Source: Haliotis asinina (Eukaryota > Mollusca > Gastropoda > Lepetellida > Haliotidae). From it: a DNA stretch of 64,000 nucleotides. A model generated the notes under the pieces. The model saw nothing but the letters and a program-made list of their open reading frames with translations, was not told the origin of the DNA and did not search any database. Shown here piece by piece: positions 20,810-33,199 of the stretch (position 1 is its first letter; each line of letters begins with the position of its first letter). The position numbers and the translations under genes were made by a program. The stretch is from contig NC_090290.1 of the NCBI RefSeq assembly GCF_037392515.1, positions 55,626,753-55,690,752 of the forward strand, read 5' to 3'.

Positions 20810-21690
20810 TACAAACCAAGTAAATTTCGCAAGTGAAGAAATTTATCGCGCAGTATTTTCACTTCGACCCCGGCCTCGCTTAGGTTATGTTACAGGTTGT
20901 GTCATGCAAACTTCTTTTGGTAATAATTCAAATACATATTCATGTAGTTTTGATTTTCTAACTTGATGAGAACCATACATAATCTCGTTAATTCAAATGG
21001 ATATGACTTCACGATTTTCAAAAATGGCGGCGCCCTGTCTTGGGATGAATGCTATTTAAGTTTGTTTTCACCGACTTACAAAAGGACAATTACTTTCTAC
21101 TGGTAGTGAAATATGTATTTTATTGATGGACAATAGGATTTTGCATGACATTGCTTATAACATAACAATTTCACTCTTGGAAGTGAGGTGGAGGTCAATA
21201 TAACATTGCTTGCAATATAAATGTCACTTCGACCCCACCTTGCTCCCTTAAAAGAAGTCCTTATGTTAAAAGTTGTGTCATGCAAAATACTTTTGGCTAT
21301 GATTCAAATGCATAATTATTTAACTACCAGTAAAAAGTGGTTTTGATTTTCTAACTTGATGAGAACAAACCATAATCTCAATAATTCTAACGTACTTTAT
21401 CCCGTGACTTCAGGATTTTCAAAAATCTCGGCGCCCTGTCTGAGGATGAATGCTATTTAAGTTTGTTTTCACTGACTTACAACATCAAAATTACTTTCTA
21501 CTGGTAGTAAAATATGTATTTTCATTGATGGACTTTAGGATTTTACATGACATTGCTTATAACATAACAATTTCACTCTTGGAATCGGTCAATATAAGGG
21601 GTCAATATAAGATTACTTACGATAATATTGACACTTCGACCACAACCTCGTTTCCAAGGAAGAAAGCGATATATCCATGCAAAATCCTTT
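20810..21690. repeat. Direct duplication of a ~400-bp non-coding segment (about 2.2 copies)
   Basis: 'acttcgaccc' blocks begin at about 20864, 21227 and 21631. 'tgatgagaac' recurs at 20964 and 21358. 'gcgccctgtct' plus 'aatgctatttaagtttg' recurs at about 21030-21067 and 21431-21467, and 'catgacattgcttataacat' recurs at 21144 and 21547. Spacing is about 360-405 bases, which reflects indels between copies. Confidence 0.85.
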
Positions 21691-22745
21691 TGCCAGCAAT
21701 GTGTAGTAAGCAGTCTTCATCTTATAAACTCGATGAAACTTAAACTCCATTTTCTATCCTGGAAGCGTGGTAGGGGGCGAACCATCCGATTTAGTATACA
21801 CCACAGGCTTCCACAAAGCTCACTTCGCACACACTAACAACCAATTTAAGCACAAACTACGGAGTCTGGTAGAAATCTGTGCATAGTGACACCATCACCC
21901 GACCCCAAGGAACAATTGACGGCAACACAACAATTCGGCATGTCTTTGGTGACGTCGAGAAATCAGCAAAATGACAAGCTTCCTACAGATTTTCTATACA
22001 TTTACCTGGAAACCGTTCCTTCTATGACGTCACTGTAGGGCTATGGCGACAGAGTTACGTAACCTGTCTGCGGTTTCGTTTGCGGGCGAGAGAGAGAAGC
22101 AGACGGCTTTTTAGCAACTTTTAAGCGCTTGGTATTAATTAACCCCAAGTTCTTTTTTTTTAAAAAAAATGGTGTTTCGTTTATGACTAAAATTGAGTTT
22201 AGTGGTCCTATAACTATCTACCTGAAACGAAACCTGACATTTTGATTACATCGACTTCACAGTACTTGATCTCCATTATACAACGCTGTATTTGCGTATA
22301 TAAAATGTACTTTGGGTCACGTGGCCTCCATATTGAATAAATTGTCATTGTTATTGAATACGACGACCCTCCCACAATATGTTACCCTGTTTGATCAATG
22401 ATGTATAATGAAGGATGTCCATTCTTGGAAGTTTCTTGGATAAATTAACTGTATACATGTGGAAATTATGCTCTTGTGGAAACTGTAGCTTTGGGCTCTC
22501 TCTCTTTCATATGGATCAGTCATAACACTGAATCAAGACACTTCACAACGAAAATATTTGAGTCTCACTTTTCAAATTCCATTTAAAATCACAACAACAA
22601 ACCATATACTATTTACACTATCTTACTATGTAATTTATAACTTTTTTTATCTTATGTGCTTTTTTCGGCCTTTTTGACTTTTCATTTCGGCCCATTTGAT
22701 TTTAGGTCTCGGTCCTTTTTCAGCCGTTTTGTCCTTCCGCCCTTT

Positions 22746-25700
22746 TGCTTATGTAGTGTAGGCCTAAACACTATCTGATTTCTATCAACACCTATTCTCA
22801 GCCTTACATTGAAGCCTTCCTTCCTTTTCATAGATGAAATGGTAATTTAAAATAAAACAAACAGTGGCACCTAAGTACTCTTAAATGAAACTCTATTGAT
22901 TTTTAAATATGCAGGTGAAGCCTTATCAAGTCTAGAATGAAAGCGGAAACAGAATTGAAATGTTCCGGATTTTACAATGTTTGTTCTGAAGTACTTCCGG
23001 TCGTGCAAAACATACCCGAATTGTGTGAGTTTACATTTGTTTCAGACGGGATAGCGATTATATTATCACATAATTTTATTTCTATTTATAGGTCGTATTA
23101 TTTATGTTTGACGGGAAACGTTAAGAACTAGTGATATAGTCTAGATCCAATTCCCGCTTCGTCTCGGTAGCTTCCCGACTGATAAAAAAAGTGTGAGGGA
23201 CCACCTCAGGTGATCTTGTGTGAATCATAGTCTATTTATTGTCAGAAATAGTTTGTACTTGGAATCTAGAGGGAGAAGAAAGAAGAAATATATGTATGTA
23301 TGTTATTCCTTCGATTTGTACTGCACTGCATGTTGTCATGGTGGAAATACCACAAACTGCTTCACATTGCTGTCGCCAGGGTTAGGTTGCCCTAACCCAA
23401 GCTCTAACCTAAACTCGAACCTGACAAGAACGCTGTTTGAATACTGTAGTCTGGGGTTGTGATTTTGGCCCTTGGATTTTTTTTACAAATTTCAGTGGAG
23501 AAGTTTCGTGCAGATTTATCTCTTCATTTCAATGATACTTTGATCGAATAATACCTGGTAAGCAGTGACAAACCTTTGTGTAATCAGTATTAGCATGTTT
23601 GTAAACATCTTTCATGGTACAGTGAAAATGAAATCAAAATAAAAAGAATGTGATGATTTAACAGAAGTTTTTAGACCAACAAGAGGCTGCCAGTTAGACG
23701 TTAGATCAGCCGTTTAGAATTCTCAAAAAACAGAAAGGACTCAATGGCCTGTCAATATATTTGTATATTTCAAGTTAAAAAATAATGCACACTTTTCGAG
23801 AGGGTCAAATATATATTGAATCCTTTTTCTTAATTTGGTCTTTTTATCAGAGAGATTCAGCTCACATCCACAAAGTGAGTTATCATTCTAAAAACATATT
23901 TTTGACAGAGCAAACTTTTGTAGCAGACGGCTGACGGCTTTTTTGTAGCAGACTTCTGGCTGAATAATGAACTGGTCTCTGAGCTATCCCTACATACTTC
24001 TGTAAATAGGTACATAGGGATCTATGGTGGGGAAACAAGGCAAATTATTATGAAAGCCGAGACATATAAATGAAATGAGACTATGTTTATTTCAACAACT
24101 GCATTTTTGGACTTACGACTAAGCGAAGTACACAAACGTACTTGACATGTCCAGTTAGCTTGTCTCAATTCCAGATATGCCTAGGTAATAAGATAGTAAT
24201 GGCAATACTTTTTTGCCTGAGATTGAATTTGTTTTTTTATCAGATGCTGTGATAGCACTACACTAATTGACACCATTACACTTTGGACAAACATGTTTAG
24301 CATTTTAACATATGGCTTTAAAATAACAATGCTGGAAGTGGAATGATTGTTTTCATTGTCTATTAGTTCTGAAAAAAGGGGTTTGAAACAGTGTGTGCGA
24401 TACTTTAATTGCCTTTTATGGCCATCAGGGCGTGCTGCGGCACATGGGCTTGAAAATTTACAGGATGAATTGAAATCTGGAGGCACAGTTTGTTAAAGTC
24501 AAACCAATAAAAACAAAGTTGACTACGCTGTTAAGAGTTTCACAGTTTCTGCAAAGGTAGTTAGCAAAGCCTGTGACCCAGAAAGAAGTTTTATTTGTTC
24601 AAGACAAGTGTTGAACTTTTTTTGCACTAAATGGTGAAATACCGGGAAGTGAAATTGTAAGATATCATACCACGATGGATCATGGATCATTCTCCAGTAT
24701 TACCCGGTAATAAGGAAAAATATGGGAAAGAACCCAGTTGAAGATGAAAGGCAGATAATTTACTAAAGGCCACAAGGGCCTGCAAATATTTGAAACTGCC
24801 AGCCCAAGACAACAACAAAAAGCAGCTCTGGACCTCTAGGCCAGCGATTATTTCGAAAGCTGGTTTGAAAGAAATATGAAAGTTTTTTATTCATTTTGAA
24901 GAAATTGTACAAGTCTGAAGCAATTTTGACAGTGGAATTTTCATTTTACCACTGCAGTGAAAGGACTAAGGCTATTTTACTAGCAGTGTTTCTGATTTTT
25001 GATAATTTATTCATATTATTGTTTAGAAAGATATACAAACCAACAAGTCATATAGAAACAAGGGATGTTGTGAATGAAGGATCTGTTAAACAAGAGTAAA
25101 ATTATTGGCATTCCATAATTGGAAATATGGTTAATGAGCAGAATCACAAATAATTATCGATATGAAACTTTGTCATCAATGGTATTTTTCATAGAATGTT
25201 TGGACAAAATAACACAATGCACAAAGTTACAAGGTCACTTCGAGATTATAATTTTTTGAGTAATTCTGGTATGATTGTCATGATTGTCACAAATGACATG
25301 AAATATCTTGATTTTTACAGACTTTTGTTTTTTCACCATAGTTACAACTCAGGTGTTAATCAATAATTGATCATTATTTACAGTCCAAATGGACTGTAGT
25401 CAATGTTTATTGATCTCTATGATTTATTTTTATCCTATTCAAATACATGTAGGAGCTCCACATGAAGAACACAACTGTACAATGTGACAGACTTGTTCAG
25501 ACTTAGTCAGATTTTGTCTTGAAATTAAAGATAATATGTATTATTATGATTATAATTCTTTTGATCCTTTCACATCTGACTGATGTGATTATGTGAGAAG
25601 CTTGAAGCTTAAAGTTCTGTTGTCGGCCTTCTTTAGCATGTTCTTCATTAGCAGGATAAATACTGTGCCTAGTTAGCCTGGAAAGTGATGTAGAAGGTGA

Positions 25701-25887
25701 TATCACTTCTTAAAGGATGCGGTAGGGTACCCTACCAGCTAAAGTGTACATAGTCACAGTGAAAACCCATGTTTGTTCCAGAGAGTAAGTAAACTGTGCG
25801 AGGCCCATTTCTGATGACTTCTGCTAAAAATGGCATAAAAACATATTCACTCTCTTTTATGAACTTTGGTTCATGGTGTTTGTTTTT
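22746..25887. other. Gene-free stretch of about 3.1 kb
   Basis: AT-rich. A short inverted pair 'gggttaggttgccctaaccc' occurs at 23379-23398. Small open frames (22937-23131, 24181-24486, 24896-25099) show no domain, splice context or conservation that I recognise. Confidence 0.4.
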
Positions 25888-26368
25888 GTAGAATATTGTA
25901 CATGATATATACAGCAGTCTTTACGAATGGTGTTTCAAAGCAACAGGACATTGGGTCCTGTAAGTTTCAGATGTCTGTCTGACCCACTGAAAATTCACAG
26001 GACCCACAGAATAAAATTAAACACACATTTCAGATTTCTCATAATTGGCATTGAAATTATTAACATTATATGATGACAAACATTATGAATATAAATTTAT
26101 GAACAGTGAAGAAGTGTCACATGCCAGAAATAACAACTTCAGACAAAGTCATTGTGATATATTCAGTCAGACACTGGGGCCAGCAGGTTGGGGACTTCTG
26201 TCTTACCATTGCCAAATCTGCCAGATTTGTCAGAGGGTCAGACACTATTCGTGAACACTCTATACATTGCATGATTAAGAACGTGGATATCTGTATCAAG
26301 TCTTTGAAGGACATTTAGAAGTGAAATACATAAGAATGAATGTAGCTCTGTACCCCATTCTCTATTAC

Positions 26369-26400
26369 CTGATGAAGCAGTAAGCATTAACTCCGAAACG
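26369..26400 (+). other. Hammerhead/Penelope-type core-like motif
   Basis: CTGATGA at 26369-26375 and CGAAACG at 26394-26400, 18 bases apart, match the two conserved core strands of hammerhead ribozymes that occur in Penelope-like elements. Stem II between them is not self-complementary, so this is at most a decayed copy. Confidence 0.3.
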
Positions 26401-26454
26401 TTGTGTTCTCATATAAAGAAGTTGATATCCATAAAAATCTTCATTCTTGTGGAT

Positions 26455-27222
26455 ATCTGTAGTCTGTTCTACCCCAAACTGTAGAATATTGTACATGATA
26501 CATACATTGCATGATTAAGAACGTGGATATCTGTAGTCTGTTCTACCCCAAACTGTAGAATATTGTACATGATACATACATTGCATGATTAAGAACGTGG
26601 ATATCTGTAGTCTGTTCTACCCCAAACTGTAGAATATTGTACATGATACATACATTGCATGATTAAGAACGTGGATATCTGTAGTCTGTTCTACCCCAAA
26701 CTGTAGAATATTGTACATGATACATACATTGCATGATTAAGAATGTGGATATCTGTAGTCTGTTCTACCCCAAACTGTAGAATATTGTACATGATACATA
26801 CATTGCATGATTAAGAATGTGGATATCTGTAGTCTGTTCTACCCCAAACTGTAGAATATTGTACATGATACATACATTGCATGATTAAGAACGTGGATAT
26901 CTGTAGTCTGTTCTACCCCAAACTGTAGAATATTGTACATGATACATACATTGCATGATTAAGAATGTGGATATCTGTAGTCTGTTCTACCCCAAACTGT
27001 AGAATATTGTACATGATACATACATTGCATGATTAAGAACGTGGATATCTGTAGTCTGTTCTACCCCAAACTGTAGAATATTGTACATGATACATACATT
27101 GCATGATTAAGAACGTGGATATCTGTAGTCTGTTCTACCCCAAACTGTAGAATATTGTACATGATACATACATTGCATGATTAAGAACGTGGATATCTGT
27201 AGTCTGTTCTACCCCAAACTTG
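26455..27222. repeat. 74-bp tandem array, about 10 copies
   Basis: The unit starts GTAGAATATTGTACATGATA and continues through 'catgattaagaacgtggata', 'tctgtagtctgttctacccc' and 'aaact'. It recurs every 74 bases (26481, 26555 and so on). Copies differ mainly at one C/T site (aagaaCgtgg or aagaaTgtgg). Each array ends abruptly in flanking sequence. Confidence 0.97.
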
Positions 27223-28689
27223 GTTGTGATGATCATTTTCATTAATTGTTTTCAGAAGAGATCCTCCTAGGGGTACTTGATTAGATTGAAATGGTCCTGT
27301 TAAAATCCCACGACAGTTGTAAACGTATCAAAAAACTTTTGTTGTGTTCCGTCAGCCATCCCTATGGGGTTCCCTTGAGGCTCCAACAGCCAAGAGTGGG
27401 TAATTCTAACTGTCAACCTCGTAGCTCACTTTTCATGCCGTCATTCTCTGAGTAGGAGGTGTGTGTTCATTGAACTTCAAGGAATTCTACAAGATAAGAT
27501 CAAGGAAAAGGATGACTGTATTCATGGTTCCTTTCTTACTTGATAAAATCGTACTCGTCTTTTTTCCTTCATAATTTACTGTAACTTTGCCAGCTGGTCA
27601 CTAGTTTTCAAGCCGTGTCGCTTGCAAGATGGCAAACGTCCTTCACATGACCATTTTGAGGTTAGTCATTCACACTTTGGTGGGATGAGTTTAGTATTTC
27701 TTATCCATGGTGCAGACCTGCTCTGAGCCTAGGCTCCAGGGGTGGTCACTCCTCAGGGAACTGGCACCAGACAGTAGGGCACCCTCAGAGATTTCTGTGT
27801 GGAAACAGACAGATATTGTGGAGGTTTCCTTTTTGTTCAGGTCCTCCCTAAGGCAGGTACCCAATAATATCACCACTGTGGTGGTCCATTCGGTAGGCCC
27901 TGACCCCGGAGTGTTTCAGATTCCTAACAAGGACTTTTCCCCCAAGTAAGGCCGCCAAGACACACTTGCATAGTCTTCCCTCTCTCATTAGTGAGGTTGG
28001 TAACCCCTCCTCCAAGTTACCCAGTCTAGGTTAGACCTTCCTAAGATGAACAGCTGGTACCTGATCGGGGAGGAGGGTTGTTTGAGCTACTGTTGATTGA
28101 TAACTGCATTTATGCATTGGTCACTCTCTCTCAGTCACTCATCTGACCACACTCTAACCTTGGCTAGACAGGGCCGTCACCTGTCCCCCTTTGTAACAAA
28201 CAGCCAGACATTCAAGACAGCGTACCGTTCCTTTGAGGAAAAGTGTCAGAACACTGTCCAACAAATGAAGGTCGTGATCCACTCAGCCAATCTCTCTGCA
28301 CTTCAGAGGCATCTTGTGGACATGGATCAGGTGAGGATGACTCATCATCCCTATTATTGGCATGGCACCTCATGGAGGTTCACTCTCATCTGACATGTGA
28401 TGGCATTAGGAGTTGTGCTAGCCAGATGATGAGCACTGTTATGGGTCTCAAGGGGCCCTGTAGGGATGGCCAAACTAGACAAAAACATGCATTTTTTCTT
28501 ATCCTGACTCATGCACATTATTCTTGTCTCGTCCCTCTTTGCCTCCTAATGGAGGCAGATGTACAATACACTCACCCACCAGAAGCCTCCCTTTCCCAGC
28601 AAAATGGTCACATGACCAGCCATGCTTGTCACTCTCTCCTTCATCACCGGACGAGGACGGTTGGAGGCACTTTAGGTTCCAATACGGTG

Positions 28690-30450
28690 ATAAGTTTTGC
28701 TTATATTTGCTTCTATCAGCTTTGTCTCCATGTTGCTATGGTTTCAGCGTTTGATCTGTGTCTGTTATGTCCTTCCCGCAAACCTATTTGTTCTTCCACT
28801 GTTTGCTTTGAACTTTCTAAGAATGTGTCTGATTCAGACTTTGCATTATGTTTATGTACTGTTCAAAGGAATGCTAAGGTCAAACAACATAGGCTCTCGC
28901 AAAGTCATGTCTAAATCGCTTGATTCTGCTTGTAGTAACCCGTACGTTGATCATAGCTGATTTTAGTAATCAGCCAGATGCACGTGGGCGGCATGGTTAA
29001 GATACCAGCGAGACTTCGTGTAGATAACAGAAGAAGATATTGTCAAAATCAGGATCATTTCAACGTCAACTGCTAGATCAGTGTTGCAACTACACTGCAC
29101 AGCTTCTACAAAGTCCTCATCCATGAGATTGTCTCTCATAACGAGCATCACATATGCGACAAACCTCCACTACTTCTGCCTGAGGGACAGATCATCACCA
29201 CTCCTGATCAACATTCAGCGTCTGCTAGGTCTTCATTAACTACGTTGACAACAACGCTGCACTTCAGAGAGTCTACTACACAGATATCTGCGACATGTAC
29301 ACTCAACACATCACAAGGTTCTGTGAATCAGCTGCTACTGCATACACTGCAGTCACTGGACACCAGTCTCTTCATACAACAGTCAGCAACTGCAACTACA
29401 GTCGCCCTATGTGATGGTTCATCGGCTGCATTAGGTCCGTCAGATGAAGAGGAGGCATTGTATGCACACTCCTGTTTACAGAAATCATCGCCACCAGCTC
29501 ATCATCTCGTCGCAGTATGGATGAAGCTCCTTTCATCGACTTGCCGAGTGCTCACACTCATGGAACCCACTACAGTTGCAAGCTTTCACTGTCTACATTC
29601 ACAGAATGACAATCATTCAAGGGATACACATAGACAGGAGGATCAACGTTCAATGCATGGACATACTTCCCTACATGCAAATGCATTCGCGAAAGGACGG
29701 AGATGTTTCAATGGACAGTTAGATGTCATCAATCACCATCTCCAGAGGAACCTGAGACTCTTGAGATCACGTCGTTGATTACAAACAGACTGGATCTTGT
29801 CTCTCCGTCAAAGGACTCCAACAAAGCTCACAGCTATAAGATTAGTAACAAGGGATTCAACATGTTGACGTTTCCTCTGGCTGCGCCAATATCTACGATC
29901 CCTGAAACTTTGTCGACGGCCATTTGGCCAGCAACTAAGTACCAGCAACAACACATTCCAGACACATTTAGAAAATGATCAACAATTCAGCTCGGAGCAT
30001 GTAGTGTCTACATCTGTGGGATTGAGTCTACTAAGCCAGCAAGGATTATAATCAGCGTCATCTTGGGGCGACAGCTTTGCTAAATTGAAGACGTCACTAA
30101 ATCTGATACCAAGGACGCCACGGAAGTAATGATGGTAGAGTCTACTGACACTTTGACTCCTCAAGCAGCCTTACTCCAACATGTCAAGTTCTCCAGGGTC
30201 CAGAGAGCGAGAGACAAGAGGTACATCGCTCATGGCAGCAAGAACTCTTTTCGCCGCTCACCCGGAGGAAGCTGGCACTCACATGGAACAGGACATCCTG
30301 ACAGGGGCACTAAAAGAGGAAAGCGCTGAAGATCAGTCCTCAACCCCCAGTTGTTCAAGTGGACGAGTCTACACTACTGGAAGAACTGGAGACTTTTCAT
30401 CATGAAGATCCTATGAGATAGCTACAAGATGCCACTACAGGTAGCACCAC
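28690..30450 (+). pseudogene. DIRS family-2 gag-like region
   Basis: Lies between the left terminus and RT. Open stretches such as 29245-29778 (177 codons, Ser/Thr/Leu/Gln-rich) are consistent with a decayed first ORF. No domain identified; called from position only. Confidence 0.4.
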
Positions 30451-30454
30451 CGCT

Positions 30455-31920
30455 CACAAAAGATCCCGCACTCTTGTGTATGCCAAAGATCAACAAGACA
30501 AGTTAGCCGATGCTACATCATGTCTACTAGCGATTGGTGCAGTTGAAGAACTACACCTGGATCATCTAACACAAGGATTCTACTCCCCGATTTTTTTAGT
30601 ACCCAAGAAAACCTCCAAGGAAAAGATTTGACTTATATACAACATGAAGGAGTTCAACAAGGATTATCTACTGAAACCAGAATGATTCAGAATGATCCAT
30701 CTGCCACAACTGTGGCATCTCATCAGTCCAGCAGATTGTCTATTGATTGATCTACAAGATGGCTACATGCACATTCCGATTCATACAAACTTCAGGAAAT
30801 ATCTGCACTTCCTGTTCAACAGTCAGCACTACCACTAGACACTTCTACGGTTTGGAATTTCTTTGACCCCATGGCTACTTACTCGCCAAGCCCATCATCA
30901 CCTACCTACATCAGCAAGGACGTCGCAGAGCTGTTTATCTAGATGATGGCATTCAAGCTCATCACAAGACAAGTCATCTCAGACTACAGTTAAACCATCA
31001 GGCAACTAACTCAGCTCAGATGGCTTGTGACTCAACAGAAGTCGGAATTAGAGCCGCAACAATATCCATTCCTCAGGATCCGATTCATCTCTTCATTGAA
31101 CTGAAACGTCGTCCAAGAGGATCTCTGTGTCAAAATTCAAGCCATGCTAGAAGAAGCTCTACTCTCTTCATTACCATTACGACAGTGGTAATGTCTTCTC
31201 GGTCTGCTCACATCAGGGCAGGATTTGACCTTAAGAGGATGTCTACAATTATACCCATTACAACGGTTCCTTATTCAGCATATTAACACCTTGGATTGGT
31301 TAGCTCTGCTGAACAACTTGAGACCATATCTACTATGACTCACCAATCAAATATCTGCACAAGGACATATTTGTTAGAGCCAGTCTGCAAGAACCATCTC
31401 TGTGTAGAAGCATCACTACAAGTTTGGGGTGGTCACCTGGACAACAAGGTGGCAGCAGGAATCTGGATATCACCTGGAGATGAAAGCTGTAATCAACACA
31501 GTACGGCATTTGTCAACAGCTTTTAGGAACAAACTACTAAGAGTTCATACTGACAGCTCCACAGTTACTGTCTACATAAACAAGCAAGGATCAACACGTC
31601 ATATCCCAGGTGCACACAATGTGATGGCCAATGCGCTATCACACCCTCTACAACCATCTCCAACGGAATGGATGCTACATTTTTTACTCATCAGTAACAC
31701 ATTCGGATGTCCACAAATAGACCTATTTGCCACAAAGTTCGACAAGCAGATACCACCATCTGTATCTCCAGTGCCAGATCTCTTAGCGTGGGCAACAGGC
31801 ATTCTCGGCATCTCATGGGAAGGGCTGAACGCTTACGCATACCCCCCTCCAGTACTACTACCGAAAGATAAAACTGATTCTGGTGGCGCCTTATTGGCCA
31901 GCAAGAGACTGGGTCCCACA
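30455..31920 (+). pseudogene. DIRS family-2 RT and RNase H, broken
   Basis: RT pieces: FYSPIFLVPKKTSKEKI, then a stop, then LIYNMKEFNKDYLL, DCLLIDLQDGYMHIPIHTNF and RKYLHFLF. RNase H pieces: VEASLQVWGGHLD, RVHTDSSTVTVYINKQG and HIPGAHNVMANALSH. The latter keep HTDS and 'N..ANALS' in place of the usual ADALSR. Stops and shifts throughout. Confidence 0.75.
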
Positions 31921-32330
31921 TGATACACAAGATTTATAATTATGCTCAGTCAGAGGGTCTCCAACATACTAAGACAAGGAGACAATATTTCAAGCACCTT
32001 TTCTTTCCATTGTCTACTGAGACACCTACGAAAGTATCCCACAACACTATCACAGCATGGATGAGAGGCGTTATACTGAGGGCCTACAAGGCAGCAGGAC
32101 TTGAGCCACCACAAGCTTCCAGTCCACAGGATGTGAGAGCCTTGATGTTGGCGTTGGCTCTACATGGAAACTTCTTGCTAACAACTATAATGGAGGGCTC
32201 AATACAGTGTTTGCCAACCACTGACTATGGGACGTCACTACAGAGCACATCACTGGCATTCATCAATTTGGGCCACTTGTTGTCGCACATCAACCACAAG
32301 GTTCTGAGTTTCCTCACCCTTTTATTATGA
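31920..32330 (+). pseudogene. DIRS family-2 tyrosine recombinase, C-terminal part
   Basis: An open frame of 136 codons reads VSHNTITAWMRGVILRAYKA and SSPQDVRALMLALALHGNF, corresponding to the 'vs..Ti..Wir..i..Ay..ag' and 'HdvRa...sWA...g' blocks of DIRS recombinases. The His before the second catalytic Arg is Gln here. Followed by the internal complementary region. Confidence 0.65.
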
Positions 32331-32694
32331 GACTTGTTGAGACAAAGACTCTCTGCAAAGTATAATGGTTTAGAATCCATGCACACGTCTGAGCAGCCTA
32401 GCATGAGTTATTATGACCCTGTACTCATAATGAAGATACTTGTACATGAAGAAGTGCCACGACTGGTCTTGATGGAAATCTTGACATACAGTTGCATTAG
32501 ACACTAGCAGGATACTACCTTATCTATGTATCTTCACATTTGAGTCAATGTTTGCTTCACGAGATGACAAATGATCCCCCCCATCTAACAGATGAACATT
32601 GGAAGAACAGGACCAATCTTCTGCAGTTATTGTTTATGAAGGGGGAGTACTGAACATACTTATATGGCAGTCAACAGTGTGGCCTGACTCACCA

Positions 32695-32785
32695 CCGTTT
32701 CCATCAGATTCTGTAAATATAGCAAGCATGAGTCAGGATACGGAGAAATATGTAATTTTCTGAATAAATTTATATTTTCCAAATG
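32695..32785. repeat. Internal complementary region of the family-2 DIRS element
   Basis: The left half, 'gcaagcatgagtcaggata', complements the outer left terminus (28500-28520). The right half, 'ttctgaataaatttatattt' to 'cctgattcatgc', complements the outer right terminus (33040-33079). The join reproduces the two ends in circular order. Confidence 0.75.
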
Positions 32786-32805
32786 TCCTGATTCATGCGG
32801 TCAAG

Positions 32806-33079
32806 CCTTCCCAACCGCCCCTCTCAGGCACGCTGAATTAACAGTAATTCTCATGTCGGGCTTGTAAGATTCAGAGAGAGTGGCAAGTATGGCTGGTCAT
32901 ATGACTGTACTGTGGAAACGGGAGGCCTCCGGTGGGTGAGTGTATTGTACGTTAGCTACAATTACATGGGAACTTCTAGGGATTTCTAGTGTTTTACTGT
33001 CTTCACGTAGACTGACGAGACAAGCATATTAAGCGCGAGTCAGGTTTTGTATAAAATATCAATTTTATTCAGAAAATTA
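32806..33079 (-). repeat. Right inverted terminal repeat of the family-2 DIRS element
   Basis: The reverse complement matches 28497-28660: 'tcctgactcatgc'-like start, 'acaatacactcacccaccgg', 'atgaccagccatacttg'. Longer than the left copy because the left one has lost internal sequence. Confidence 0.75.
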
Positions 33080-33199
33080 GGTTTTGTTTTCTAAGTTATT
33101 TATTATAAAATATAGTTCCTACTGTTGTAGGATTTTAAATGGACATTTTAATGCTTATAAGTACCCCAAGGAGGACTCTCTTCAAATGATATTTATGCA

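Larger units (their letters stand above)
18098..22745. mobile_element. 4.6-kb region bounded by inverted repeats (possible DNA-transposon or composite)
   Basis: The left end (18098-18185) reads 'gggcggaaggacgaaaaacg' outward and 'aaagtcaaaagggccga' inward. The right end (22655-22745), reverse-complemented, has the same order: 'gggcggaaggacaaaacgg' then 'aaaagtcaaaaaggccgaa'. Divergence is considerable. Inside are a LINE relic, a duplicated ~400-bp segment and AT-rich sequence; no transposase is recognisable. Either a large old inverted-repeat element or two independent copies of one GGGCGGAAGGAC repeat in opposite orientation. Confidence 0.4.
28487..33079 (+). mobile_element. DIRS family-2 tyrosine-recombinase retrotransposon, decayed, nested in a family-1 copy
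   Basis: About 4.6 kb. The left terminus (28487-28690) reads 'tatcctgactcatgcacatt', 'acaatacactcacccacc' and 'tcacatgaccagccatgctt'. The right terminus (about 32806-33079) is its inverted match, ending 'ttttattcagaaaatta'. Just before it, 32695-32785 joins complements of both outer ends, the internal complementary region expected of DIRS elements. Internal order is gag-like, RT, RNase H, tyrosine recombinase. Many stops and frameshifts; non-autonomous now. Confidence 0.82.

Noticed and set aside
23379-23398. Telomere-like TTAGGG words
   Set aside because: Only a short inverted pair with no tandem array; most likely chance.
28097-28393. Host gene exon between 28097 and 28393
   Set aside because: Its peptide matches the DIRS family-1 gag-like segment at 38160-38290.
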